Source: Lentzea guizhouensis (GTDB lineage Bacteria; Actinomycetota; Actinomycetes; Mycobacteriales; Pseudonocardiaceae). Taken from it: a stretch of 64,000 nt of DNA. The stretch covers positions 7,874,001 through 7,938,000 of the forward strand of contig NZ_CP016793.1 of assembly GCF_001701025.1 (NCBI RefSeq), given 5' to 3'. The notes below the pieces were generated by a model that worked only from the letters and a program-made list of their open reading frames with translations, was not told where the DNA came from and ran no database searches. A program made the position numbers and the translations under genes. Shown here in pieces: positions 46,582 to 55,446 of the stretch. The stretch's first letter is position 1; each line of letters opens with the position of its first letter.

Positions 46582-47988
46582 CTATCGAAGATTGGGCAGC
46601 TCGTCACGGGTGACGACGTAGCTGTGGTTGTAGACCTTCTGGAGGTGGGCGATGGAGTTGCCCTGCGTCAGGTGGTTGCCGTGCCACGTTCCGAACAGGA
46701 CCCAGCGGGTGCCGGTGGACTGCAGCCGGTCCGGGTCCGGAATGGGGCCGTTCTCGTGCAGCGCGATCGGAATGGTGGAGCCGACGATGTTGCGCACTGA
46801 GTTGTACATCGCGGTGAGCGGGTCGTAGTTGCCGTTGCCCGCGTAGGTGTCCGCGCCACCGATGTCCACGACCGACTTGCCAGGGTAGAACGAGGCCTGG
46901 GGCTGGCCGTTGTAACCGTGCAACCACACGAGGTTGTCCAGGCCCTTGGTGCGGGTGAAGTAGTTGAACATGTAGTTCCACAGGCGGTTGTACTGGCCGC
47001 CGCCTTCCTTGCTCCACCAGAACCAGGTGCCACCGGCTTCGTGGAAGGGACGCCAGATCACCGCCGCGCCCGCGTTCTCCAGCTGCTGGAGCATCGCCGC
47101 TGCCTGGTCCAGCCGTTGCATGAACGACTGGTGTTCTGCCGTGCCGGGCGCGAGCACCGCGTTGATCGACACCTGCATCTGGGTGCCTTCGTAGGTGTCC
47201 GGCTTGGTCGGCGCGCCCATGTGGTAGCCGATCATGGGGATGCCGCCCGCGTTCCACCAGGCGATGGCGCGCGGTGCGAGATCCTTGGAGTCACCGAAGT
47301 CCAAGGCCCGGATCGCCGGATGTTTGCCGGTGTTGTTCCGAATGTGGTTGATCTCGTAGTCCGGACCGCCGATCCAGGTGGACTCCTGCTGACCGGAGAT
47401 GATGTGGTTGCCGTACTGCGACTGGATGTAGCACAGCAACTTGCGTGCTTGTGCGGACGCGTTCGGGTTCACCGGGTTGGTCGCGCACGGCTGCGGACCG
47501 GGCACGGTCGAGCCGACCCTGAACGCCTGGTTCGACTGGCCGTTGCAGGTCCAGGTGACCACTGCCGTGCCGTTGGCGGTGGCCTGGTTCTGCACGTCCA
47601 GGCAGAGGCCGGACTGAGTGGCGGTGATGCTGCCGTTGGCGTTGAGCCGGAACTTCTGGTTCGTGCCGCCGGTGCAGGTGTGGATCGTCAGCCGGGTGCC
47701 CGGTGTCGTGGACTGGTTGGGCACGTCCAGGCAGCGTGCGCCGCCGAACACCCGCAGCTCCCCGGAAGCGGAGAAGTCCCAGGCCTGGTTGGACTGGCTG
47801 TTGCAGTCCCAGATGTCCACCGCCGTACCGACGGCTTGGGAGGCTCCGACCACGTCCAGGCACCTGCCCGACGCCACGCCCACGAGCGGAGCGGGCGCGG
47901 CGACGGCCGGGGCTGCGATCAGGGTCAACGCCGGTAGGGCGAGCACAACAGCGAGCAGAGCGCTGCCGGTACGTCGTAAGGCGCGCAT
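46582..47988 (-). CDS. Secreted GH26 beta-mannanase with ricin-type lectin domain (CBM13)
   Basis: A 468-residue protein from ATG 47988 (AAGGAG ribosome site). A signal peptide (1-31, ending P-A-V-A-A) is followed by a ricin-B beta-trefoil (residues ~34-160) with three C-L-D-V repeats and Q-S-N-Q-A-W/Q-S-N-Q-A-F motifs, a short linker, and a GH26 barrel (~170-468). The acid/base is in W-R-P-F-H-E-A-G-G (Glu317) and the nucleophile in I-A-L-H-E-N-G-P-I (Glu412); W-W-N-A-G-G and W-F-W-W-S are substrate-cleft motifs of mannanases. It cuts beta-1,4-mannan. The gene lies 111 bp after the GH2 gene on the same strand, so they may share a transcript. Confidence 0.9.
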   Translation of the reverse strand: MRALRRTGSALLAVVLALPALTLIAAPAVAAPAPLVGVASGRCLDVVGASQAVGTAVDIWDCNSQSNQAWDFSASGELRVFGGARCLDVPNQSTTPGTRLTIHTCTGGTNQKFRLNANGSITATQSGLCLDVQNQATANGTAVVTWTCNGQSNQAFRVGSTVPGPQPCATNPVNPNASAQARKLLCYIQSQYGNHIISGQQESTWIGGPDYEINHIRNNTGKHPAIRALDFGDSKDLAPRAIAWWNAGGIPMIGYHMGAPTKPDTYEGTQMQVSINAVLAPGTAEHQSFMQRLDQAAAMLQQLENAGAAVIWRPFHEAGGTWFWWSKEGGGQYNRLWNYMFNYFTRTKGLDNLVWLHGYNGQPQASFYPGKSVVDIGGADTYAGNGNYDPLTAMYNSVRNIVGSTIPIALHENGPIPDPDRLQSTGTRWVLFGTWHGNHLTQGNSIAHLQKVYNHSYVVTRDELPNLR

Positions 47989-48099
47989 GCGATCTCCTTA
48001 GATCAACGCGAAGGCGTGCGAAAGGGACGATGGGAACGTCGAGGTACCGCCGGGGCGGCAGGAGGCGGTGGCGTCGGCCGACCGGCAGGAGCGCCGGGG

Positions 48100-50919
48100 T
48101 CAGGCGGTGAATCGGAAGTGGACGGTGCGGTTGTACTGGCCGCCGGCCATGAACTTCTGCCCTTCGGGGCCGAGGGTGTCTGCGGTGTGGAACTTGTTGC
48201 CGATGGCCGGGATGGCGTCGAGCAGAGATATCCCGCCGCTGGGAAAGGGCGCGGTGGCGCTCATCGGGCTGGCTCCGACGTCGGGGGTGAACAGCCGCAG
48301 GAACAGGTTCTCCTGCTCGGAGACGAGGGTGATGGTGCCTTCGGTGGTGCGCAGCGCGGCCCAGTAGGTGTTGGCGTGATAGCCCTTGAACTCCGGGTAC
48401 TGCCAGGCGCCCGCTCCGGTCGCGGTGCGGTTGTAGTCCTTGCTCCACACGCCGTGGTGCACGCCGCGCATCCGGTTCTTCCAGACCCGGTAGGGCCCGT
48501 CCCCCAGCCAGGTCATGCCCAGTACCCGGTTCTCGGGGTAGTCGAGGTTCACGCCGAGGAAGTCGAGCGGTCCGGTGCGGGTGTAGCGGTACTCCAGGCG
48601 CACCCACCCGGTGGAGTCCAGCCGCCAGCGCACCTCGTTCAGGTCGCCGCTGTAGGTGGCGTGCACGATGTGGCCGGTGCCGTCGCGGAAGTGGGAGAGG
48701 CCGGTCAGCGTCGCCGAGCCTGCCGCCATGGCCGGGCCGTTGGTGAGCGACACGGTGGTCCCGTTTCGGTTGACGCGGGACAGCCTGCCGGACGACTTGG
48801 AGATCGTGACCGCCGTGCCGTTGGCGGTCATGGTCACGCTGGTGCTGTCCTCCGTGACGGATGTCGTGCCCCGCCCCGGGACCACGATGCGGCGCGCGAA
48901 GTCGGCCGCCTTCTTGATCCGCCAGCTCCAGGTGCCGACCGTGCGGCCGGCGGGGTCCAGGACGTCGACCCTCAGCGTGTCGGCGTCCGCCCACGCGCCG
49001 GGCAGACCGAGAGCGACCGAGCCGGTGGCTCCCGGAGCGGTGTTCGGCCCGGCGACGGTCCCCTGCGCGATCACGGTCGGTGTGGTTCCCGAGGTGCCCG
49101 GTGCGGCCTGCCTGAGCAGCTGCCAGCTGAGTCGGCAGCCCTGCAGGTTGGTGTGGTCGTAGCGGTTGACGACGTTGACCCGGCCGTCGAAGCCCGTGGG
49201 GAAGGTGGTGGTGTAGTAGCCGGGATTGGTGAGCTGGACCGGGGACCAGATGTCTCGGATGGTGTGGAAGGAGGCTTCCTTCTCGCGAAACGGGCCGAGG
49301 ATGCCGTCCGGGCCGGAGTTGCCGGTTGTGTCGATGGCGCCGCCCCTGTCGTCCCTGCGGAGCCCTTCGTCCACGAACGCCCAGATGAACCCGCCTGCCC
49401 GGCGCGCGCCTGCGCCCAGCAGCCCCCAGTAGTCGTTCAGGCCGGCTCCTGCGCCACCGTCGTACAACGCGTGCAGGAACTCGGTCGGCAGGTGGATCGC
49501 CGAACCGTTGAGGATCGTCCGGGTGCTGTCGTAGGTCTCGTAGTGGTCGGTGTTGAGACCGCTGAACGTCGCCCACGGGTGGATCACCGGGCGGCGCTGC
49601 GGGTCGTGGCGGGCGTAGTCGTCGTCCAGGGCGGTGTTCCAGCCACCCTCGTTGCCGTTGGCCCACATGAGGATCGACGGGTGGTTGACGTCCCGGGTCA
49701 CCATCGAGGCCACCAGCGGCGCGCCCACGTTCTCGTCGTAGCTCTTCTGCCACCCGGCCAGCTCGTCGATCACGTACAGGCCCAGCTCGTCACACAGGTC
49801 CAGGAAGAACGTGTCCGGCGGGTAGTGCGACATCCGCACGGCGTTGTTGTTCATCTCCTTCATCAGGAGGATGTCCGTCCGGGCCAGGCGCGGGCTGGAC
49901 GCGCGTCCCAGAGTCGGCCAGAACGTGTGCCGGTTGGTGCCCTTGAGGATCACCTTCGACCCGTTGACGTACACGCCGTCACCGGCGCGCACCTCGATCG
50001 TGCGGAACCCGAACCGTGCGGTCGTCCCGTGCAGGGGCGTGCCGCCGCTGTTGATGAGCTGCACGTCGACCAGGTACAGGTTCGGTGACTCCGCGGTCCA
50101 GGCCTGAGGCGCAGGCACCGAGGTGGTCAGCGTCGCCGTCGTCGCACCCGGCGAGACCGCCGCCGAGAACGGGCCGCCGACCGCGGTGCCGTCGAGCCGC
50201 CGCAGTTGTCCTGCCACACGCCCGGTCGCGCTCACCCCCGCCAGGTGCACCTCCATCCGGAACGCGCCGGTGTGCTTGGCGTCGATCGCGACCCTGTCGA
50301 TCCGCGAGGCGGGGAACGCCTGGAGCGACACGGGCCGGTAGATTCCGCTGAAGTTCCAGTAGTCGCCCCGGCGCTCGGCGTCGTTGACCGAGTTGTTCGC
50401 CGACTCCCGGCTGACCGTCACCTCCAGCAGGTTCTCCTGTCCCAACCACAGCAACGACGTCACGTCGTAGCGGAACCGGTAGAACCCGCCCTGGTGGACC
50501 GGACCGGCCAGGGTGCCGTTGATCCGCACCTCGGTGTCGGTCATCGAACCGTCGAAGACCACGAAGACCCGCCGCCCCGACCACGTCGAGGGCGGGGTGA
50601 AACGACGCCGGTAGAGGCCCTTCTCGTCGGGCCGCAGGTTCCAGCCCCACTGGTAGGTGCCGAAACCGTGGCACTCCCAGTTCGACGGCGTCGGGATGGT
50701 GCGCCACACTCCCGCGTTGCGCCCTTCGGTCACCTGGAAGTCCCAGGGGACGGTGTTGTCCGCGTCGGAACCGGTCAGCAGCAGGGTCTCGGTGGCGGGA
50801 CCTGTGGGTGCGGCCCCGGCTGCGGGCACGCCCAGCGCGCTCACACCCATCGCGGACAGACCCGCCACGCCGATTCCGGTCGCACCCAGCTCCAGGAAGT
50901 TGCGACGGTTGATCTCCAC
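48100..50919 (-). CDS. Tat-exported GH2 beta-galactosidase-type hydrolase
   Basis: A 939-residue protein. GTG 50919 has GGAGG five bases upstream and starts a twin-arginine signal (N-R-R-N-F-L-E-L-G-A-T-G-I-G, cleavage near G-A-A-P). Domains: N-terminal jelly-roll (W-E-C-H-G-F-G-T-Y-Q-W-G-W, Y-R-R-R-F, F-D-G-S-M-T-D-T-E-V), immunoglobulin-like domain, and GH2 barrel with G-T-N-R-H-T-F-W, acid/base in M-W-A-N-G-N-E-G-G (Glu424) and nucleophile in L-P-T-E-F-L-H (Glu480). The C-terminal large beta-sandwich (L-S-R-V-N-R-N-G-T) matches bacterial beta-galactosidase small-chain domains. Likely acts on galactosyl side chains of plant polysaccharides. A small inverted repeat, GTGGTGC/GCACCAC (51045-51072), lies in its promoter region. 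Confidence 0.87.
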   Translation of the reverse strand: MEINRRNFLELGATGIGVAGLSAMGVSALGVPAAGAAPTGPATETLLLTGSDADNTVPWDFQVTEGRNAGVWRTIPTPSNWECHGFGTYQWGWNLRPDEKGLYRRRFTPPSTWSGRRVFVVFDGSMTDTEVRINGTLAGPVHQGGFYRFRYDVTSLLWLGQENLLEVTVSRESANNSVNDAERRGDYWNFSGIYRPVSLQAFPASRIDRVAIDAKHTGAFRMEVHLAGVSATGRVAGQLRRLDGTAVGGPFSAAVSPGATTATLTTSVPAPQAWTAESPNLYLVDVQLINSGGTPLHGTTARFGFRTIEVRAGDGVYVNGSKVILKGTNRHTFWPTLGRASSPRLARTDILLMKEMNNNAVRMSHYPPDTFFLDLCDELGLYVIDELAGWQKSYDENVGAPLVASMVTRDVNHPSILMWANGNEGGWNTALDDDYARHDPQRRPVIHPWATFSGLNTDHYETYDSTRTILNGSAIHLPTEFLHALYDGGAGAGLNDYWGLLGAGARRAGGFIWAFVDEGLRRDDRGGAIDTTGNSGPDGILGPFREKEASFHTIRDIWSPVQLTNPGYYTTTFPTGFDGRVNVVNRYDHTNLQGCRLSWQLLRQAAPGTSGTTPTVIAQGTVAGPNTAPGATGSVALGLPGAWADADTLRVDVLDPAGRTVGTWSWRIKKAADFARRIVVPGRGTTSVTEDSTSVTMTANGTAVTISKSSGRLSRVNRNGTTVSLTNGPAMAAGSATLTGLSHFRDGTGHIVHATYSGDLNEVRWRLDSTGWVRLEYRYTRTGPLDFLGVNLDYPENRVLGMTWLGDGPYRVWKNRMRGVHHGVWSKDYNRTATGAGAWQYPEFKGYHANTYWAALRTTEGTITLVSEQENLFLRLFTPDVGASPMSATAPFPSGGISLLDAIPAIGNKFHTADTLGPEGQKFMAGGQYNRTVHFRFTA

Positions 50920-51184
50920 GAGAGCCTCCAGGGGGCGTGTCGTCGTCGACACGGTGGAGCGGGGCCGGAGACGAACAGGAATCGACCGGCATCCGACTTC
51001 GTGCACGGGATGACCGGGTGTGGAGCGATTCTCGGCCGCCCGGCGTGGTGCTTTCGCAACGTAGCGCACCACTTCCGGCCCGAACAAGGGGTTAGTACCA
51101 CTCTGAAATCAACTGCCGCCGACACCTGTCGAATTCGACGGACCCGCCTGTCGACTCACCTTCACCGCTCCCCCGGCGGTGCGA

Positions 51185-52318
51185 TCAGGTGGTGCCGGTG
51201 ATCGCGGCCTTGATGGCGAGCACGGCGGCGGCGCGTGCCCACTCGCCGAAGTCGAACGGTTGTACGTTCAGGTCGATCAGAGCGGGGTCGTCCTCGTAGG
51301 TGTCCTCGATGCCGTCGTGGACTCGTTCCTCGGCGAGCTCGTAGAGGGGCAGGCCGTCGCCGGTGAGCAGGATCTTGGCCGGGTCGACGAAGTTGGCCGC
51401 GTGTCCGATGAGGACACCGAGTGCGTAGCCGGCCTCAGCGAAGACCTCCAAGGCATCGGGGTCATCGGCCTGTGCCCGTTCGACCGCCTCGTCGTAGGTG
51501 GCGCAACCGTCGATTCGGCGCGCGATGACGTGGCTCATCAGGTAGCTGGAGACACAGCCGCGATGACCGTAGCCGCACTGCGGTCCCCCTGGGTCGACGA
51601 GGAGGTGGGCGAAGCGAGGCGGCAGGCGGTGTGCGCCCTGGACGAGTTTGCCGTCGATGATCAGACCGGTGCCGACGCCCGCACCGATGGTGATCACCAC
51701 CATCGACTCCACGCCCGCGCCGGCCCCGAACCAGTGCTCGGCGGCGGTCAACGCCTGGACGTCGTTGTCGGCGGCGACGGGCAGCCCGGTCTCCCCGGTC
51801 ACCGACTCCGCGAGCGGCACGTCCTCCCAGCCCAAGAAGCCGGCGTTGACGACCACACCGTCGCGAACGACACCGCCCAGCGTGACACCGATCCCGGTCA
51901 GCCACGGCCGCTCGGCTGCGAGCTCGGTGATCCGGGCGACGACCTCGGCGGGCTCGTTGGAGCGCAACGGCTGCTCGACCGCGTCGGTCACGGTCGCGGT
52001 CAGGTCGACGACGGCGGCGTAGAGGTGGTCGGCGGTGAGCTTCACGCCCAGGAAGTGGTGTGCTTCGCCGCGGACGTGCAGGATCTCCGAGGGACGTCCG
52101 GTGGAAGAGCGCAGTTCGGTGCCTCCCTCGGCCAGCAGGCCGTGACCGACGAGCACCCTGGCCGCGCGGGTGAGGGTCGGCCTCGACAAGCGCACCCGCG
52201 GGGCGATCTCGGCTCGGGACATGGCCCCGTGGACCAGCACTTCCATCAGCACGTCACGGGCTGCTTCAGGCAGGTCCGGCCACGTCGGCGTGGCATGAAC
52301 ACGAGCTGGTGACGTCAC
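51185..52318 (-). CDS. ROK-family transcriptional regulator
   Basis: A 377-residue protein from GTG 52318. The N-terminal ~75 residues are a winged HTH (A-R-D-V-L-M-E-V-L-V-H-G, then E-I-A-P-R-V-R-L-S-R-P-T-L-T-R-A). The rest is a ROK/hexokinase-fold domain: L-G-V-K-L-T-A-D, G-I-G-V-T-L-G-G-V-V, N-D-V-Q-A-L-T-A-A-E and C-G-Y-G-H-R-G-C, which keeps only part of the usual C-x-C-G-x-x-G-C zinc motif. It probably senses a sugar and controls the GH2/GH26 genes that follow it on the same strand (265-bp gap). Confidence 0.87.
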   Translation of the reverse strand: MTSPARVHATPTWPDLPEAARDVLMEVLVHGAMSRAEIAPRVRLSRPTLTRAARVLVGHGLLAEGGTELRSSTGRPSEILHVRGEAHHFLGVKLTADHLYAAVVDLTATVTDAVEQPLRSNEPAEVVARITELAAERPWLTGIGVTLGGVVRDGVVVNAGFLGWEDVPLAESVTGETGLPVAADNDVQALTAAEHWFGAGAGVESMVVITIGAGVGTGLIIDGKLVQGAHRLPPRFAHLLVDPGGPQCGYGHRGCVSSYLMSHVIARRIDGCATYDEAVERAQADDPDALEVFAEAGYALGVLIGHAANFVDPAKILLTGDGLPLYELAEERVHDGIEDTYEDDPALIDLNVQPFDFGEWARAAAVLAIKAAITGTT

Positions 52319-52370
52319 GACGCGACGATACCGTCCGCGGTGACCCCGCCAGTTGCGCCGCGGAGCCTGA

Positions 52371-52589
52371 ATGACCGCGGACTTAGGAGGTACGTCGACC
52401 GCACACGGGGAGACGGTGCCGCTCATCGACGGCACCGCAGACGGTGATCACCTGACCTGGAATGCCGCGGTCACCGTGCCGTTCCCCTTGACGCTGCGGT
52501 TCGACGTGACGGTCTCGGATGACGAGATGACGGGACAGGTGACCGCCGGCCATCTCCCGCAGTCCTCTGTGGAGGGCCGACGGGCGTGA
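52371..52589 (+). pseudogene. 3' end of a lost gene (small beta-domain)
   Basis: About 72 codons: D-G-T-A-D-G-D-H-L-T-W-N-A-A-V-T-V-P-F-P-L-T-L-R-F-D-V-T-V, then M-T-G-Q-V-T-A-G. This pattern (dG-x-L-x-F/W, P-F-P-x-x-L-x-F, M-x-G-x-V-x-A-G) is the end of a small beta-sandwich domain seen at the C-terminus of various enzymes. A real hairpin terminator covers its stop, showing that it was once the end of an expressed gene. The upstream part is gone. Confidence 0.45.
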
Positions 52590-52623
52590 ACCGCGCCGCG
52601 GAACCCACTCGGCGCGGTTCACG
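52585..52623 (+). terminator. Hairpin terminator over the stop of the gene fragment
   Basis: CGTGAACCGCGCC (52585-52597) pairs exactly with GGCGCGGTTCACG (52611-52623); 13-nt loop. Confidence 0.75.
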
Positions 52624-52838
52624 TTGACCGCGAACCGGCTCGACGCCTTGATGCGGGCCCAGCTGCTCGACGTCCTGGTCACGGCGAAGGACACCAGCGG
52701 CGGGTCCATGGACAACGAGGTTAACGATTGGCACGTCAGGCCGACGGAAGTCCCGTCGTGCACGGCGGTGACCACGACGACGCCACTGCAGAAGTGCGAC
52801 AGCGCCCGGCGGAAGTCGGCGGGAGCGACCATCGTCAT
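52623..52838 (-). pseudogene. 5' fragment of a flavin reductase-family gene
   Basis: From ATG 52838, ~70 codons match flavin reductase-like domains: F-R-R-A-L-S-H-F-C-S-G-V-V-V-V-T-A-V, V-G-L-T-C-Q-S-L-T-S-L-S-M-D-P-P-L-V-S-F-A-V and F-A-V-N-V. The FMN-binding split-barrel normally needs ~150 residues; here the sequence is cut after the N-V and runs into the terminator of the neighbouring fragment. A deletion or recombination has joined two broken genes. 52839-53102 shows no gene. Confidence 0.65.
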
Positions 52839-53102
52839 GCACGGCGCGACGATCGCCGTCGACGGGAGCATCACCTCGACCCGAGCGGGCTGACTACCCG
52901 CGCCCACGAAATCCGTCAGGTGGGTCCGGACAACTCGTGCCACTGCCGCCCGCACCACCTCGCGAACCCACCACACAGGTTCGGGAACGGCTTCAGGGAT
53001 GTCTCGCGAGCTTTGAGCGACTACCTCTACCTGTACCAGCGGCCGGTGACAGCTCGAACCAACGCGATCGACGTGGTGCAGACCTGGCCGACCGCATTGC
53101 GT

Positions 53103-53136
53103 GAACGGCCGGGGAAACGACAATCCCCGGCCGTTC
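53103..53136 (-). terminator. Hairpin terminator after the CBM32-glycosidase gene
   Basis: GAACGGCCGGGGA (53103-53115) pairs exactly with TCCCCGGCCGTTC (53124-53136); 8-nt loop. It lies 7 bp downstream of the stop at 53144. Confidence 0.82.
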
Positions 53137-53143
53137 GCCTACA

Positions 53144-55261
53144 TCAACGGCGGTAGACGCCGAACTCGTACAGCGAGTAGCCCCAGCCCGTACCGCGCTG
53201 GGTCGCATGCATGCGCACGTAACGGCCGGTTGCCGTCACGTCGATGGAGTCGACACCGCCGTTGCCGGAGGTTGTGCCGTAGACCGGGCGCCAGCTGTCG
53301 CCGTCGTCGGACACCTGGATCTCGTACGCACGGCCGAAAGCGCCTTCCCACACCAGCTGCACGTGCTGGAAGGTGGTCACCGCGCCGAGGTCGACCCGGA
53401 TCCACTGCGGATCGGCCCAGTCGGTGGCCCAGCGCGAGCCGGCGTTGCCGTCCACCGCGTTGGACGGCGGGAACGGCGCCCCGTCGCCGACCTGTTGGTA
53501 GGACGACGCAATTGTGGACTTGCCCTGGGCGACGTTCACCCCGGACGGCTGCGGCGCCACGACCCGGACCGAGCGGGTCTCGATGCCGATGTTGCCCCGG
53601 CCGTCCTCGGCCATGACGTACACCTTCCACACGCCCAGCCGGTCCGGCGCGGTGACGGTGAGCCGGTTGCCGTTGACCTGGACCGGCGCCCCTGCCAGAC
53701 CACCGCTGTTGTCGATGTACTTGCTGTTGAACGCCGCCGACCAGGCGATCGAGTCCCCGTCGGGGTCGCTCGCCGCCACGTCGATCGCCAGCGCTGCGCC
53801 TGCCGCTACGGTCTGGGGCAGGTTCATCGCGGAGATCACCGGCGGGGTGTTCGACGGGGTGGCACCGCCGAACGCGCGTTGCACCGAGTAGAACGAGAGC
53901 CGCTTCTTGCCCGCGGGAGTGAGGTTGAACCAGACCGCGCCGAAGTCGTACTCCGTGCCGTAGTGGAACAGCGTGCCGCCGAAGGAAACGCCCCTGTGGC
54001 CGACGATGCAGTTCCACGCTTGGGTGTAGCCGTCGCGCTTCTGCACGTCAGTCGGCTCCGCGGGCACGCCGTTGGCGTCGTTCGGCACCTCCCACTCCCC
54101 CGCCGGGCCCGCCTCGGTGAGGATGTACGGCTTGGTGTGACCGCCGTCGATCCAGTCCTGACGGACCTTGCAGACGTTGCCGTAAGAGTTGACCGAGTAG
54201 AGGTCGAGGTCCGGTGCGTGCGCCTTCAGGTAGACCCAAGCACCGGTCCACGCGTCCGTGTTGGTCACCGGGTGGTTTGTGTCGATGGCGTGGATCGCGC
54301 GCGCTGCTTCGTTGACGTACTTCGCGTACGCGACGCGCTGGTTCTCCAGCTCAGTGCCGGAGTAGCAGTTCTGCAAGCCCAAAATTGACTCATTGCCCAC
54401 GTTCCACATCAGGACACCGGCGTGGTCCTTGTAGGCCGTGACCCATTGCCGGATCTGACCGAGCATGTCCGCCTTGTACTGCGTGTCGGTCACATAGTTC
54501 ACGCATCCGCCAGAGCCAGGACCGCCACCAGGCTGCAGCCAGAAGCCGTTCATCACGCGCAGGCCGTTGGCTGCCGCCGCGTCGAGCAGCGGACGTGTGC
54601 TCGCGTCGGTACCCCAGGTGCGCAGCGTGTTCACGCCCATCGACTTCAGCTCCGGCATGTACCGCGCAGCATCCGCGGCCGGCGGGCCCCAGGTCAGGCC
54701 CTTCACCGTCCAAGGGTTGCCGTCCACGGTGAGCTGCCAGTTGCCCTGCGACCCGGTCACGCGCACGCCGGTGCCGGGCTGCGGGTTCAAGCCCTGCTCG
54801 CCGAAGACTCGGAACTCCCACAACGAGACGCCATAGCCATTGGCGCGCTGAGTCGAGTGCACGCGGACGTAGCGACCGGTACCGCTCACGTCGAAACCTT
54901 GCCTGCCACCAGTGCCACCGGAGACGGAGTGAATCGGCGTCCACGAGTCACCGTTGCCTGAAACCTGGATCTCGAACGCTGTCGCGTAGGCCGCCTCCCA
55001 GTCGAGCTCGACGCGGGTCACGGACGATGTGGCGCCGAGGTCGACGCGCAGCCACTGCGGGTCGTTCCACGCGCTCGCCCAGCGGGTGCCGGAGTTGCCG
55101 TCGACCGCCGCCGCGGCCGGGGTTCCTTCCCCCTCGATGGACGAGGCGGTAACGGGTTTGCCTTGCGACAGCAGCGAGGGCGCGGCGCTGACCGTGCTCG
55201 GAGCGACTGCGAGTCCCACTAGCACGGCTATCACCGTGCCGATTGAGCGGAGGCGAAACAT
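53144..55261 (-). CDS. Secreted glycosidase with two CBM32 domains
   Basis: A 705-residue protein from ATG 55261 with a signal peptide (ending V-S-A-A). CBM32/F5-8C domain 1 (~30-153: A-S-S-I-E-G-E-G-T-P-A-A-A-A-V-D-G-N, W-L-R-V-D-L-G) is followed by a GH2/GH5-like TIM barrel (~165-475) with acid/base in W-N-V-G-N-E-S (Glu291) and nucleophile in Y-I-L-T-E-A-G (Glu383). An immunoglobulin-like linker domain (~480-570) and a second CBM32 (~580-705) complete it. The barrel resembles family-2-type hydrolases and glucanosyl-transferring relatives, so beta-glucan or beta-galactan is plausible. A GAGAGCGCTCTC operator lies 39 bp upstream. Confidence 0.82.
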   Translation of the reverse strand: MFRLRSIGTVIAVLVGLAVAPSTVSAAPSLLSQGKPVTASSIEGEGTPAAAAVDGNSGTRWASAWNDPQWLRVDLGATSSVTRVELDWEAAYATAFEIQVSGNGDSWTPIHSVSGGTGGRQGFDVSGTGRYVRVHSTQRANGYGVSLWEFRVFGEQGLNPQPGTGVRVTGSQGNWQLTVDGNPWTVKGLTWGPPAADAARYMPELKSMGVNTLRTWGTDASTRPLLDAAAANGLRVMNGFWLQPGGGPGSGGCVNYVTDTQYKADMLGQIRQWVTAYKDHAGVLMWNVGNESILGLQNCYSGTELENQRVAYAKYVNEAARAIHAIDTNHPVTNTDAWTGAWVYLKAHAPDLDLYSVNSYGNVCKVRQDWIDGGHTKPYILTEAGPAGEWEVPNDANGVPAEPTDVQKRDGYTQAWNCIVGHRGVSFGGTLFHYGTEYDFGAVWFNLTPAGKKRLSFYSVQRAFGGATPSNTPPVISAMNLPQTVAAGAALAIDVAASDPDGDSIAWSAAFNSKYIDNSGGLAGAPVQVNGNRLTVTAPDRLGVWKVYVMAEDGRGNIGIETRSVRVVAPQPSGVNVAQGKSTIASSYQQVGDGAPFPPSNAVDGNAGSRWATDWADPQWIRVDLGAVTTFQHVQLVWEGAFGRAYEIQVSDDGDSWRPVYGTTSGNGGVDSIDVTATGRYVRMHATQRGTGWGYSLYEFGVYRR

Positions 55262-55299
55262 TGCGTCTCCTGCAGGGTTGAATGACGGGCGAGATGCGG

Positions 55300-55311
55300 G
55301 AGAGCGCTCTC
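55300..55311. promoter_or_regulatory. LacI-type operator GAGAGCGCTCTC (CBM32-glycosidase promoter)
   Basis: Palindrome in the context GGGAGAGCGCTCTCAC, 39 bp upstream of the glycosidase start at 55261 and ~86 bp from the paired site upstream of the DUF1996 gene. The two divergent genes each have their own site. Confidence 0.8.
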
Positions 55312-55397
55312 ACAGCCCTGCCGATGGATGTTACGAACAGAAATCGGCGATGTCAACGAGCCTCTTGACACCCCCCGGCGCAGCGGGGACTCTACTT

Positions 55398-55413
55398 GGG
55401 AGAGCGCTCTCCC
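55398..55413. promoter_or_regulatory. LacI-type operator GGGAGAGCGCTCTCCC (DUF1996 promoter)
   Basis: A perfect 16-bp palindrome 34 bp upstream of the DUF1996 start. A TTGACA -35-like box is at 55365-55370, so the operator covers the -10/start region. Confidence 0.85.
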
Positions 55414-55446
55414 AGTCGATGGACCAACATCGGCAGGAGGACATTG

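Noticed and set aside
47291..49753. 820-codon frame overlapping the GH2 and GH26 genes on the same strand
   Set aside because: Out-of-frame shadow; both glycosidase frames have full catalytic motifs and signal peptides.
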